This document shows, piece after piece, positions 43,813-57,227 of a stretch of DNA of 64,000 nt. The position numbers and the translations under genes are program-made. Every line of letters begins with the position of its first letter. The first letter of the stretch is position 1. The notes under the pieces were generated by a model. That model saw only the letters and a list, made by a program, of their open reading frames with translations, ran no database searches and was not told the origin of the DNA. Source of the stretch: Xenopus tropicalis (Eukaryota > Chordata > Amphibia > Anura > Pipidae); NCBI RefSeq assembly GCF_000004195.4, contig NC_030677.2, positions 65,558,222-65,622,221 on the forward strand. Reading direction: 5' to 3'.

Positions 43813-44328
43813 AGTGGACCTGTCACCCAGACATGAAAATCTGTATAATAAAAGTCCTGTTCAAATTAAACATGAAACCCAAATTCATTTTTATATTAAC
43901 ACATCCATACCCATTATAAAGGCAATTAAAAATCACAGCTGTCAATCATATATTGCTTGCCCCGCCTCTATGCCTTAGGCATAGAGGCAGGGCAGACAGT
44001 TACTTTAGCTTTCCATTCAGCACTTCCTAGATGTCACTGCACATCTCACTTCTCCCCTCCCTTCTCCTTATCTAACTGTGTAGCCAGTGCATGGGCCTGA
44101 GCATCAGGTCCCCCATTCTATCACATAAACAAGATTTTGGCATGATACAAAGCTTGCCTTAATAACAATGCCCACAAAATGGTGCCTTCCTGCTTGCTTT
44201 GATTGAGTAATTCCAAGACGGAAGGAAACAAGGTTTATATTATTTATATAGAGTAAGTAAAGTTTATTTTGCTCAACTAACAATATAGAAAATAATTTGG
44301 ACTTATTTCTTAGGGTGACAGGTCCGCT
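43813..44328. mobile_element. TTAA-flanked element, copy 2
   Basis: The ends AGTGGACCTGTCACCC and AGCGGACCTGTCACCC (read inward) are flanked by TTAA (43809-43812, 44329-44332). It is nearly collinear with copy 1 at 33791-34301, with scattered substitutions and small indels, and is non-coding. Confidence 0.85.
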
Positions 44329-44394
44329 TTAAAAAAAGATGATTTTGGACATGACCCACCCATCACCCTACACTTGCTCACAACTCACTCACCA

Positions 44395-45230
44395 ATAAAA
44401 ACTGCGTGACGATATCATTGTTGGAAATGATAATGGCCACAGCTTTATTTAACAATAATACAAACAGTGCATAAAATGAACACAATACCAATAAGTAACA
44501 TGTATAATCATAACAATATATCATAACAATACATCAATATATATATATATAACCGTAAGTGCAAAAACATTAGTATGCTCCAAGAACATTGACCTCGAGT
44601 CCCTTGCCAGTCTGCCCTTCCACAACCAACCTGAGCTGTGCTATCCTCCAGCCGCCCAATCCCTAGCTCGGAGGATACCCGCCGCCAAATCCGGGATCTA
44701 TCCGGTCCCCTCTTCTACTTAGCCAGTTAGTATCCACCCAGCGCTTTACAGCGCACCATTTGTATTCCTTCCACCAATGGTCACCCACCTTAGGGGTTAA
44801 ACCATCCATTATACCTGATCTGGCGTACCAGAACAAGCTTCTCCCCCCCCCCCGGCAGACTGACAAGGACCCGCCTAAGCTGTGACAACTACCAGGACTC
44901 TGATCCGCCTCTACCTTTTTCCTACTCTTACCCTTATCTTTTCCACTAGCTAACTAAACCCTTGTACCCCTCAACCTTCCGAAGCTACATGCATGACAAC
45001 TAAAGGCGATCATAATTAAGAAATTAAGAACCAACCCCCAAACGAGGGGAGGGTGGGTGGGGACCTTTCTCTGCCACTCAAAATGGTGGATAGCCAGCCC
45101 CTAACTATTCTCCTATATACCTTCTCTCCGCCTCGCCTTTTGGCACTCCCCTTTTGTTTCAACTACACTATTCCCCCGCTGTGATTCTGTGCAGGGTCAT
45201 GCAGCCCCTCCTCTGACTCTGCTGCTCCAG
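44395..45230 (-). mobile_element. Retroelement-like fragment, possibly 3' end of a YR relative
   Basis: Read on the minus strand, a fairly GC-rich block runs into AT-rich sequence with an AATAAA signal (44444-44449) in the context AAATAAAGCTGTGGCC. This resembles ATTAAACAACTGCGGCC in the 3' region of the intact YR element (13787-13803). The only frame (44663-44866, minus, 67 codons, with KVGDHWWKEYKWCAVKRW) shows no known domain. The assignment is weak. Confidence 0.3.
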
Positions 45231-45933
45231 GGCTTACATCACTTTAACTGGTTCAGCAGTTTTAGATCATAGAATCCCTGTAGAGGAAAGACTTGCTAAA
45301 GATTTTCATCTGCAGCTTTAATCTTCAAAATCTGTTATAGCTGGTTCTTCTTAATATTTGATTAGTTTATTTTAGAATTGTCTTCAGAACCTTGCAAAAG
45401 TCTTTATAAAAAATCCAAACATATTTTACTGACATTAATATACAAAGATGTTGATATTAAAAATGTTCCGTACTCCATAAACGGTGTGTGTCACTAAAAT
45501 ATCCAAATAAATAGAAGGGTTTTTGGCCCTAAAATGTATTTTGTGCTTGTTTGCTTGCAAAATACATTGTAAATACAAAGACAATAGCAAACCTCACTTC
45601 CATTTTGGTTTGCATTCTCAGGCTTTTTAATTCTAACACCAGTTAATATACCTTTTCCTTGACTTATGCTAAACTATGGCAAGGCTTATCAGAATCATGT
45701 GACTGAATGAGAGAGGCAAATGAAATTGTACTATTTGTAATCTGTCAAATAATGGATTATTTTCCATATATTGGAATATATTACACAATGTTCAGGGGTA
45801 TAGTTATACCTTGTGCAGCCCAAAGACATCACAGAGGATTCCTCCACCCTAGGGGAATATACCATATAAATAATTTCCCCAAATCTCTTTTGCACCACAT
45901 ATATTTCTTCTCTTAGCCCAACTTAACCCATAA
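45231..45933. other. Gene-free stretch
   Basis: AT-rich, no recognised feature. Confidence 0.45.
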
Positions 45934-46099
45934 ATCTGTAGTAATAAGTCAAATCAACTGGACTTGCTGTGTTTTTCTTGAAGACATTTTGCCAGTCATC
46001 CAACTGGCTTTCTGCACTGAGAAAGCCAGTTGGATGACTGGCAAAATGTCTTCAAGAAAAACACAGCAAATACAGTTGATTTGACTTATTACCACAGAT
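45934..46099. repeat. 79-bp inverted repeat with 8-nt loop
   Basis: The arms 45934-46012 and 46021-46099 pair with about three mismatches around the loop TGCACTGA. They include CCAGTTGGATGACTGGC and GTCTTCAAGAAAAACACAGC, a word set that I associate with interspersed repeats in fish and frogs. It has the same architecture as the 26290-26504 palindrome. Confidence 0.8.
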
Positions 46100-48008
46100 A
46101 AACCATGACCTGTATGAATGCGAATCTTCAAAAACGTATGTTAATCCATAAACTTTGTAAAATAAACATTAATTAAAAGAACCAAAACTGTATAGAAATA
46201 ACACTAAAATGAATGCAGCAATTCCTGATACCCACTTAAAGGCTGATTCCCTTGGCCTGGAGTTCTGGCCTGTACGGTAAATACACCCATGACCATGCAT
46301 TCAGTTAGAGGCAGCCCTTGAAGTTGGTGGCAAGTTTTTATTGGGGTTTAGTAGCCCACAAGACATACAGTATAATAACCAAGCGCAAATAACAGTTGTA
46401 AAGCAGCACATATAATTGTTTAGTCATTTTGGTTTCTCAGGCCCTTTTTAGTCATTAAGGAACAAGGCATTACTTGCCTGGCCTTGCATGCATCAGCTAT
46501 CACCACACTGAGGTGGTCCATGCACTGATGTTTAAAAACAAAAAAATATGTGTCTGCAGTGCCCTTTTGTGTTGTGCAGATTTAACAGTGTGTCATGGTT
46601 TGCTAAAGATGAACAGAGATGCTGGATAATAATCACTCCCTGCTAGCACCGATTTGAACTTCACTGTTTGGGCAGGCAAGGGAGAATTTAATTCATGTCA
46701 CTATTAGCTACCACTGGATATTAGGTCTCAGGTGAGGATATTAGACTCCGGTGACTATAGAGTAGTGAAAGAAGAATGTCACCTGTGGCGCCTTTTGGGC
46801 TGTACCTGAGTTGTAGCAAAAATACTGCAGAGCACCAATGGGAAGTTTTTGCTCTACTGCCCATAATCCATAACAGTGATCAGTTAACTTTGACCTGTAT
46901 GATGTATGTTACATGTTTGTAAAGTTTGTGATTTTTATCACACAGCATGTATTATAGTGCCACCAAAATTAATATTCCTATGACCAAACTTTAGATTTCC
47001 ACCTGACTGAGCGTCCTACATTCTTCCTCTAATTAAATAAAGCAAGAAAACCAAATCAGACTGGATATTCACCTACAAAAAGTAAATTCTTTAGAGGCAC
47101 TGTCAACACTGAAACATTTATTTTTACAAAACCAAAAAAAATCAAGTGACGTTCCCCTGATGTTTTATTGTTTTGTTTTTGAGGAAACCCCTACTTGGAG
47201 TACTAGGCTGAAGGTCTCCTATTATAATATCAGGGGTCAGTGAAAGGGACAAGAAACCAAAGGTTAGGCAGCTGAAAAAACAATGTTGTATTTATGCTAC
47301 TACACAGGTGATCCAGTGGAGGAAGCTGTAAATCCAAGAAGTCACATGCCATATTCAGGCTGGTGAACAAGGCTACATAGAAGGAATGTATTGTGGTCAA
47401 GGCTGGCTGTACTCAAAGGATAATTTTGAGAGACATTTCAGAAGCTTTTAGAATGACCATAGAACTTCCTACGACAAATCTCTAGGTCCTTGTTGGTTTT
47501 ACAGACTTGTCTTACCCTTTAACCCCACATAACCCTTACTAATATTTTAATCCCTTTGTGCATGAAGAGTTTCCTCTGCACTTCAAGTGTTAATTAAGCT
47601 TCCATATATCCTAGACTGGAAAAGAAACAAAAGCAAAAAAAGGTTTGGGTGCTGATGCAAAACATAGACTAGAAAATAATGTAATGTTGTAGTAGTGTCT
47701 TGACTATTGAGCCTTCATGATGGCCCCCAAAGAAAAACTAATAACAGTGGCTGAACTGAATATTACTGAGAACAATTATTTGATTTAGATAGGAGCATAT
47801 TTCACTGGGGGCATGTAAATTAAAATGTTATGACAGCCATAAATTAATTTATTGTGCCATAGGAGGAAGAAGAGCAGCCACAGAGACAAGGGTAACAATG
47901 CAGATCCTTAGTTGCCAATCTATCTCGTTCTACAATATAAGTCTATGCAAAGCTATTTGGGGGGCTTTAAATCTGCGTTTTTAAGCTACATTGAAACATG
48001 ATGCTTAA
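46100..48008. other. Gene-free stretch
   Basis: AT-rich with no recognised gene or complete repeat. Confidence 0.45.
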
Positions 48009-48504
48009 TGGAAAACTATACCCCCCAAACAATGTAGGTCTCCATAAAAAATATATTGCAGAAACAAACCCATATGTAAAACCATGCTTCATCTAAATAA
48101 ACACTTTCATAAAAATATGTTTTTTTAGTAGAATGTGCTATTGGGTACTCCTAAATAGAAAACTGCCATTAAGGGCCGCCTACTGGGATCATAGGATTCA
48201 CAGTGCACACAAACAAGCCAAGGCACACATACATGCTAGGCCCCATCAGCCAATTAATGGGCAGAGTTCTGCCTTTTGCTCCCACACTACTTCCTGTTAC
48301 AGTTAGAGCTGCATTATTTCTAGTCATGTGATCTCTGATGGAGCACACAGCCCATCACTAAATGGTGGCTCAAGTGAAAAGATGTAAAAAGGCAATATTT
48401 ACTGATATATATATTCCATTTTGGCGAGATTCTTTAATAGGTCACTTAACATAATATAAACTATCTGTTGGTTAAGTATTCATTCTGGGGGGTATAGTTT
48501 TCTT
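48009..48504. mobile_element. TTAA-flanked MITE with ACTATACCCCCC ends
   Basis: TGGAAAACTATACCCCCC ... GGGGGGTATAGTTTTCTT are inverted ends flanked by TTAA (48005-48008, 48505-48508). The 496-bp non-coding element is consistent with a piggyBac-type or other TTAA-specific family. Confidence 0.8.
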
Positions 48505-48570
48505 TTAAAACAGTTTAAACTGCCCCCTCTGCCATTACCTTAAGTGTTAATGCCAGCAATAATGCTTTAA

Positions 48571-49002
48571 AGGAAAAGTAACGCTAAAAAATGTTAACTA
48601 CCCTCCCCCAATAATTGCCCTATCCTGAAAACTATTTGTTATTTTGAATGCTTTAGAAGAAAATACCTGTAAAAAACTTGGCTTCCGGTCATTTGAACAA
48701 AGCCGATATGGCCATGCAGGAGAAAGTATCGGGTGAAGCATCAACTATGCGGTGATCGATTGATCGAGCCTAGCCTGACTCCTTCCTATACAGAAGGAAG
48801 GCTAGGCTCGCATAGTGAACGCTTCCCCTGAAACTTTCCCGGCATCGCCATATCGCCTTTGTTCAAATGACAGGAAGCTAAGTTTTTTACAGGTATTTTC
48901 TTCTAAAGCATTCAAAATAACAAATAGTTTTCAGGATAGGGCAATTATTGGGGGAGGGTAGAATAGATTTTTTAGTTAAAAAATTTTAACGTTACTTTTC
49001 CT
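48571..49002. mobile_element. Long palindromic TTAA element
   Basis: AGGAAAAGTAACGCTAAAA ... TTTTAACGTTACTTTTCCT is flanked by TTAA (48567-48570, 49003-49006). The arms pair through most of the element, including CAATAATTGCCCTATCCTGA against TCAGGATAGGGCAATTATTG, to a central hairpin CCTAGCCT...AGGCTAGG near 48780-48810. Confidence 0.85.
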
Positions 49003-49006
49003 TTAA

Positions 49007-51543
49007 TCCCTTCCTGCAGAAGGCATGAATAATGATATTCTTAAAATGGCAAACAAAAAAAAATATTAGATTTCTTTGTGATATTGAAATGTGCAGGTTT
49101 CTTATGGAACTATTCTGCCTAGCAAGAGGTGTACATTGAGGATGCAGGTGCCTATTTGTTTAAACTGCTTGTTAAAGGCTGGTTTCCTACAAGAGGGGAA
49201 AGGTCGCACACAAAGCTTCCATATCTTAGGCTTAAGCATTAAATTGCTTTGGCACTGCCACTTTGCTTCTTTTACGGAAAAGAAAAGGCTGGCACATAAC
49301 TAAAACTACACAGTGGACTAATTATCTTGGGTAAGTGAAGATTGAATGCATTCAGTGATTGTGCTGCTTCTCTATGCATGACTTGGAAACACACCAACCA
49401 GCGAAATAGAGGGAATGATGATGCAGGCACAGGAAACAATGCTTAGCAATGTTAGTTATTTCTAAGGCTTTAAAGTTTGTATTGGATAATTAGGAAAAAG
49501 TCAGGAAATAATCATCTATCAGCCCCCTAATTGAGACTGAAACAAAAGCCTGCATGCAATTGCTTTCTATGGGGAAGGTTAATCTGTCTTCATTGCACAG
49601 CCTAGACCATGTCACAAAGAAGGTTTGTTGGAGCTGGGGACAACTAAGGGGTTAAGTCTAAATTAAAAAAAAAAAAAGAAAAACCCTGCTTGTTATTCCT
49701 TTGTTTTAAAAACACATTCTGAAATTCAGTTACACATTCAGATAACATAAAGGTTCTTTTCTTCCTCGAATATGCAAAATTTGCATGGCTGAAATGTGAT
49801 ATAGAAAGGAGAGCTACTGAGAAATAGTGCTGCACTGAAAGAGCAAACATGGCCGTATGTGTGGAAAATTCCTATAACAATGTAGGGCTATTCACTCAGG
49901 GGTCTGTAAACCTTACTCCCCCCCCCCCCCCCAATAGATATTTCACCCTGCTCTGGGATATACAGCATACACACGGTGGTCATTTATCAGAATCAAGATG
50001 GTACAACAATGGTATTCAGGGGGCAAATGCAATCTCCCCTCTAACCACCATGTTTTTCCCAGCGTTCTGCATTCTTTTGTGGCCATTGCCAAGTCATTAA
50101 TATTAGTGCTGCAGAATCTAGAATTGGTCAGGGGCACAGTTGGGGAAATGTTGCATTGTCTTAAAGGGGAGAAGACTCTCCAACAATTTGTGGATGAGTT
50201 TTTATGTTTAAGGATACTGTGCGCTGTGTTTGGAGTTGGAAACCAATACAGAGATACATAACTAGAGGGACCACTTCCAGTCCATTTCTTTGCTATAATG
50301 GAAATCTTAAAGAATGGGAAGGTGTATGCAAATGCTTCTGGAAATATTGAAATAATTGCAAACACTGTGCTCCAGGATGCTAAAAGTTTCCCCACTGACC
50401 AGTGGAACATTGCGTATGCATTTTAAAGCAGGATAAAGATCAGTGATAGACAGATTTGTTTTTATTTGGCTCTCCCTTCATTTACTCGTGATCACCCACA
50501 CAAGGGAGCAGTACTGGGCTTCTACAATACACTTGCAACTATATACCCATCCTCTGTCTAACTTTACATAGGCCACTTGAGTCTAGGCTGCCAGCATGGC
50601 ACAAAACACATTACAATGTGAGTCCTAAATATATAGCAAATTCCATACCTTTTGCAACACTTACATTCCATTTTTCAGGAAATAAGAGACGTAACCGATT
50701 TCCAGATGGATTCAAGCAGAGGATGTTGCAAGGTACAGTGCATAGTACAGCCGTCATCCTTCCTTCTAGCAACTAGATCAGAGCTTGTCCTTGTGGCTAA
50801 AAATAATGTAAATAAAAATAATCCAACTGTACTAAAAATGTTTATTTCGAGGCACACGTTCCAGTTTCTGTGCAAAAAAAAGTCTATGAAAAGGAATGAA
50901 TGAATGCTATCTGGGAATCTGTTATGCCTTTGTATATTTTATTTGTAGGAAAATGCATTTTGTGGTATATATTTATTCACGATCAAGGCAAGCTTTGTAA
51001 ATTCACACAGGCCATTGAAAGAGTATTTACGGAACTGACATTTTCAACACTGAAGCAACACTGTTTTTATATGCCAAATATACAATAAAAAAAGTAAACC
51101 ATTTGTTCTGTTGCATTTATTTAGTTTAGGGGGCAGGTTGCAAGCATTTATTTAATCTGCATTTCCTTTTGTTTAAGTCATTTAACTTCCATTTGTCCAG
51201 GGGGCATGTAGCTGTGGCATATTCCCCCATGGTAATGGGAAAAAACACATTTTAAAAATATGTTATTTAAAGAGAGCTACTATTAAACATGCTTTGAACA
51301 TATTTGCTTTATTGCTAAATAAACACAAACAGCTGAAGCTATGGTTTCTGGCCATGTGTTCTTGCAGTTACGCATAAAGTATAAGTCATGAAACTATGCT
51401 CTTGATTAAACCATTTTCAGTAATACCTTAATATGCCTTTTATGTATAGATTTTTCCCTTGTGGCATAAGGACAATGGCACTTGTGGCAAGCTGATCACT
51501 TCCCATAGGAAACCAAACATATGGCATGATCATTTCTCTTAAT
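49007..51543. other. Gene-free stretch
   Basis: A C15 run lies at about 49918-49932. Overlapping frames at 49943-50410 (minus) and 49998-50261 (plus) have no recognisable domains. Nothing else was recognised. Confidence 0.45.
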
Positions 51544-51985
51544 ACTCTATGGCAGTGGTTACCAAACCGGGGGCTGTCTCCCCTAGAGGGGCCAAGAGCA
51601 GTGGGTTAAGGGCCCAGTCAAAGGTAAGTTAAAGTGATATTTGAGGGAGAATGCCTTTTTACAATTGTAAATACTCCTGAAAGCTCAACTTGAAGGTTAA
51701 ATAATTTGACATACAGGGGGAAAACATGTGTTACTCAGGATATTGTTTAAAAGAAAAGGAAAGGTAGACGGGAAGCACTAGCCCAGAGAAGAAGGTAAGC
51801 AAATTGAGGGGGTGTCTAACAACATAACCCTCCAGTGATTCTACATTTCCTTCTTCACCATGAGTAGTGGCAAAGAGTTCATATATCTATAACCTAATTA
51901 TGAGCCCTAGGGGGGCCTTGACCTCAAAGAGGGGCTTGGACAAAGTTCTCTATATGAGTGGCAGAGTTTTAGCACATAAGAGGAA
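51544..51985. other. hAT-like end fragment and flank
   Basis: CAGTGGTTACCAAACCGGGG at about 51554 resembles a hAT terminus (CAGTGGTTCCCAAAC type). No matching right end or duplication was found, so it is probably truncated. Confidence 0.4.
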
Positions 51986-52515
51986 TAGAGATGTCGGCGA
52001 ACTAATTCGCGCGAACATCGGGTGTTTGCAAGTTCGGAAGTTCGCAAACTTTTCGCGTATGTTCGCAATTTGGGTTCGCTGCGTTTTTTTTTCCGCTGCG
52101 TTTTTTCTCGGCCTAAAAACGCCGCACAAGCCACACATCGCGTTTTTCAGCCTAGTACTGGTGTAAGCAAATCTCATTTCCATGGTGCTAATAGTGCGAA
52201 ATAGCAAAAAACGCTGCGTATTTCCGCTAGGTCTGCCAGCTGCCTTTGTGGTTTTACGCAACGCTGTGTCAACAAAGTATTTTTCAGAGAAATTTTTGCC
52301 CTTGATCCCCCTCCTGCATGCCACTGTCCAGGTCGTGGCACCCTTTAAACAACTTTAAAATCAGTTTTCTGGCCAGAAATGGCTTTTCTAGGTTTTAAAG
52401 TTCGCCATCCCATTGAAGTCTATGGGGTTCGCAAAGTTCGCGAAAATTCACGCTTTTTGGCGTAAGTTCGCGAACGCGTTCACGAACTTTTTTTTTGAGG
52501 TTCGCTACATCCCTA
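51986..52515. mobile_element. hAT-like MITE with TAGAGATGT ends
   Basis: TAGAGATGTCGGCGAAC ... GTTCGCTACATCCCTA is flanked by an exact 8-bp duplication, AAGAGGAA (51978-51985, 52516-52523). The interior is rich in GTTCGC/GCGAAC words. It is 530 bp and non-coding. Frames on both strands inside are artefacts. Confidence 0.88.
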
Positions 52516-52523
52516 AAGAGGAA

Positions 52524-55029
52524 CTCTCACCTGGAAAAAATGTCTACGCTGTGGGCAAAATATTATTCATGTGTACCATATTTTCCAAGACTTACAAATA
52601 ATGGGTAAAAATTATAGTTATCTCTGAGAATGCTATTATTATTCTTGCTGTATAGAGTAATTGTTCCATGCTGAACAGCATAAAATAGAGGGTATGTATT
52701 GAGTCTTTATATATAACTACCGGTATGTTGTTGAAGTGTAAATAAGAGATAATATAAATACAATAAGGATTCTATATACCATGCAAAAGAATAATATATT
52801 GGTATACGGGGAGAAGATATAATTTTCCATTGTATGCAGAATGAGAGCATTTTGTTTGTGAACCCTTTGGGGCAAGCAACGTCTTGACAAATGAACACAT
52901 CTTAACAATTACACTGCATACATTATGGTTTGTAGCTGAAATGGTTTTCCATGCCCGTGGCATTTAGCAATGCTAATAACATAGTAATATAACTTGGGTT
53001 AATATGTTACTTCGAGAGGAAGTTACTTCACATAATGACAGCAATTTCTCTGTACTAAACACTAATCACGAGGCTGGAATACGATGAAAAGGAAATGGTA
53101 GCAATTGGCCAGCAGGGCTCTGCTTCTTAGCAACAAATCCATAGAGGACAGAAATTCTCTGTACCTGGAAGAAAAACATTTCCATCCTTATGGCTAAATT
53201 TCAGAAAATGTTAAACAACTAGCGACTGTCCCTGACAGTAAAAGTGGAAGCATGTGTAACAAAAATCTCTTCCATAAGCAGGATGCCAGTAACTTGCGTA
53301 ATACTATAGGAAATCATAGCATACCACTAAAAAAGAAACACGTCTGATTCATAAATGCTGCTGACGAACTAATCATTTCAGAAGGAAAAATATAAAAACA
53401 AATCATGTGTTTATCTGAAAGTACCAAGAAGACCTTAAAAAGATGAATAAGAATCAGAATGTTTTTTTTCCTTAACGAAATTATTTCATTTCTTCCATCC
53501 CCTCCCCTGTTATTCTGTCCTTTCATAGCTTAAGTCTTTTTTTGCACATTTTAGAGCATTGCCTCAATTTGCCCAATAAGTCTGTGATGCAATCATTTTA
53601 ACATTTATCAATCAAACCAAAAAGAAATGGGCAAAATACAGCAAACCCATGAGTGCACTTACCCATCACTTCCACCACTCCCCAACACTTTGCCAATATT
53701 GGGACACGTGGCCAACAACAGATTTAGCCATTCCATTTACCAGATTGCCTTTGTTTGCCTGCCCAGGTTTAATTAGGAATTAAGCAAACAGCATTCTGTT
53801 ATTTATTTATCATTAAAATGTACCATTAATATTGGTATAATACTTAGAGAACAGCAACATAACACAACTGAATCCAATCTACCATCAACCATAACTTCTG
53901 CCATATACTATATAAAAATAATGATTTAATGGTGATCAGTGTCTTCCAGCTGCCGCTGTTCTGCATTATGCAGTAATAATGAGCCATTGCAGGAAATACA
54001 CTTTACATGGATAATTAGTTAAGATAATATTTGCCACTGGCTTTCATATTTGCTTTCATCATGATCACATGAAATCAAAACATTGGGATAACTTAGCTAG
54101 GCTCTTAATATTTGTTGAAATGGTTACTCTTTTGTCCTGCACCATTTAAGCGCTGCGCTGTTTTGATATTAGGAAATCCCTATAGTACTGCGCAATGACT
54201 CTACTTCATTAACTATCACTTGAGGTCACTATATCATAAAAGTATAATTTGGTCATTTGGGGTACTGGGCACTACTATAATTGAAATTACTTCCAGTACT
54301 TATACATTTAGGTGTGCACTAAACAAAAGAGTTAATGATCACATTTTATGACATACTAAATACCTGAAGTATAACATTAAATGGAAATTATAAAGCAAAT
54401 AAAAACAAGTGTAACAACTATAAAATAATTGCACTATATATTGCTGTCTTCAAAAAGTTTTTTTTTTGTTTAAATAGAAAAAAACTCCTCATATAATATC
54501 TGATTGTGTGTATGGAATACTAAGAAAAGCTGACATTTCCAGATATCTTAAGATTTTATAACAGAACACAAAAAACTGATGGTACTCAGCAAAATGAAAC
54601 CCATTTAATAATGGTGATAACTGTATGTTCGACCCTTAGTTATCATTGTTCCTGCATTAGTGCAATAATGCAGCCTGGAATAAAAAAGAGGACAGATTGA
54701 CAAAACACAACCCAGTTCCTGAGTAAAGAAAAAGGCAAGCCAGGTCTCACACTATATGTTCCTACAAATGAAGAGAATCCTAAAAACATTCAGTGTTTCT
54801 TAATCTTATGTCAAGAAAGTTTTTTCATTAGAATACAGCTCCCAGGGCTTTTCAACATACATTAGGAGCTAAAGCATGCATGAAGTTGTAGTCCACCAGT
54901 TTCTGGGGACCCCAGGTTAGGAAATAGGGCTCTAAGCAGACACAAAAAAGGAGTCTAGCCTACCCCTTGTCCGTGCTTCCTTGTCACACACTCAGACACA
55001 TGCACACACATGAGGGGGAGAGGGTCCAG
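52524..55029. other. Gene-free stretch
   Basis: AT-rich. No gene, exon or repeat boundary was recognised. Confidence 0.45.
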
Positions 55030-55082
55030 GGTAGAGGTGGCCTACCGGGTTGCCTAGGGCACCCCGTCGACTCGGCCCGCCC
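55030..55082 (-). mobile_element. hAT-like MITE, left-end fragment
   Basis: GGTTGCCTAGGGCACCCCG, then GACTCGGCCCGCCCCTG, is the reverse complement of the left-end pattern of the 7497-7764 element (CGGCC...GCGCCCTAGGCAACC). Confidence 0.55.
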
Positions 55083-55934
55083 CTGACTATGGGCATTTTA
55101 AAAGGCTTTCTCATGGAAAGTTGTGGACTTGAACCTAAAACATGCGATTATTTGTACAGATGCAGCCAAGTTCCTTTACAATGTTGTTGCGTTATGTCTG
55201 TTACAGTTAAAACAGGTAAAAATTAAAATACCAAAATTCACCACCAGGTGCCGCATGATCTATGGTGTTTTCTATTGTGTTTTGCTGGCAAGTCTTGCAC
55301 TTTAGCGCCATCTAGAGGCAGGACTTAACACTTAAAACGTGGTCCCTGGACATGGTGACACAGAATGTGAAAATTTACTGGCTGCATCTGAACATTTGTC
55401 TGATTCTTCAGAGCCCAAGGAGGCACAATGAATTATTGTAAGGGAGTTTCAAATACTTTATCACTGTACCATCACCTTCTGCACTGCTGCAGGTCTCTAT
55501 GCTCCTTTTTGTAGCACAGATATTTGCCCCTTCTCCTACAAATACAATTTTGATGAAACTATTCAGCTCTATATTGCTAAGAGGAGGAAAGGAGGAGCCA
55601 CATAGGCACACAATCAAACACACACAATAAGAAGCAGCAGAGGCCCAACAGTGACCTGTCCTTCTTGCCTGCCCTATGGGAAGTGATAAGGATTTTTATC
55701 CACCACCAAAATGGACAGGCTTATTCAGTGGCAAGACTAACTTTGTCAGTGATACAGGGAACAAGTAACATGATCACACATGCATACTCACACACACATA
55801 TATTTGTATGCAAATTCCCCATAGTGTTGTGTACCTTGAGTGTGCATGCCTCATTGAACTGAAAAATGCATGGTCTGTTTCTTTTGTCTTGTCCCTTACC
55901 TTGACTGAAATTTTAAGCCGTACAGCTCACTGAA
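55083..55934. other. Gene-free stretch
   Basis: No recognised feature. The frame 55123-55305 has no domain. Confidence 0.4.
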
Positions 55935-56160
55935 TTTTTAAAGGATTACTTCACCTTCAAAATTAACTTTAAGTGTGATGTAGACAGTGGCACTTTAGCT
56001 CAAGTTTTCAAATGGTTGTTATATTATTTTTGTGTTTCTTTTTTAATTATTTAACTTTTTGTGCTTCAGTTTCAACTGCTAACTTGCTCAGATCCCAGTT
56101 ACCCTATCAAACAGGATTTGCTTTGAAAGTCAGAATAGAAGATGAAAAGGAAAGGCAATA
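55935..56160. mobile_element. TTAA-type MITE fragment
   Basis: TTTAAAGGATTACTTCACC, then TTCAAAATTAACTTTAAGTG and a GATGTAGA block, is a pattern of TTAA-flanked frog MITEs. A matching right end was not identified. Confidence 0.4.
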
Positions 56161-56446
56161 GAATTGTCACTGTAGAAATGTAGCCTCCCTGAGATCAATG
56201 TTTTGGATGCCAGGGTCAGCTGAATAGAAGCAGAATAGAAAAGTCACAATAAAAAACATATCAAATGAAGACCAATTTGGTAAGAATGGGACAATCCATA
56301 ACATTCTGGATAAAAAGTTCAAAGTTTTCCCAGGTGCAACCAACAAGCTGCCTTTTTGCAAGCAAGAAAAAGGAAATGCTACCTGCTGATTGGTTTCTAA
56401 AAGTGACTAGACCTATAGCAAACTTTCCACCTTTATTACCTTACCT

Positions 56447-56759
56447 CAGGGATCCTCAACCTTTTTTACCCATGAGCCACTATCAAATGTAAAAGGTGTT
56501 GGGGAGCAACACAAGCATGAAAAAAAAAATTCCCGGGGGTGCCATATAAGGGCTGTGATTGGCTATTTGGTTGCCCCTATATGAACTGGCAGCCTACAGG
56601 AGGCTCTGTTTCACAGTACACCTCTGGTTTTTATGCAACCAAAACTTGTCGCCAAGCCAATAATTCAAAAATAAGCATCTGCTTTGAGGCCACTGAGAGC
56701 AACATCCAAGGGGTTGGTGAGCAACATGTTGCCCCTGAGCCACTGGTTAGGAATCAGTG
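56447..56759. mobile_element. hAT-like MITE with CAGGGATCCTCAACC end
   Basis: CAGGGATCCTCAACCTTTT ... GGTTAGGAATCAGTG is flanked by CCTTACCT (56439-56446) and ACTTACCT (56760-56767), an 8-bp duplication with one change. The 73-codon frame inside (56539-56760) is non-coding MITE sequence. Confidence 0.8.
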
Positions 56760-56767
56760 ACTTACCT

Positions 56768-57227
56768 TAAGTTAAGCGTAAGGTGAACTACTCATTCAGA
56801 CCATACAGCTACATGAAATGTGCAACTAGATTTCATTTGTAACAAAGTTAGTTAAATGAATGGCAATATGGATACACAATGGCACCACAAGGAACCCTGT
56901 TCAGATAGGAAATATTGGTTTCACCCTGTAGCTAACAGTACAAAATGTAGAATGTCAGTGCCCTAAGAATGCCAGGAAGCAGAACAGCAGCACCCACGTA
57001 CACCCCTGTGCCTGATAGATGCTCTGTGGATGCATTTTTTGCAAGGTCAAGGAGTTTGTACATTCTCCCCAAGTTTTTATGGCTTTCTTTCAGGTTCTTC
57101 ATCCACACTTCAAACTAAATTGTCCCTACTGTGTATATATGTGATAGAGACCTTAAATTATAAGCTCCACTGGGGTGAATCATGTATAATTTCCGTAAAG
57201 CTCTGTGGAAATGTATCAGTGCCATAC
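56768..57227. other. Gene-free stretch
   Basis: No recognised feature. Confidence 0.4.
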
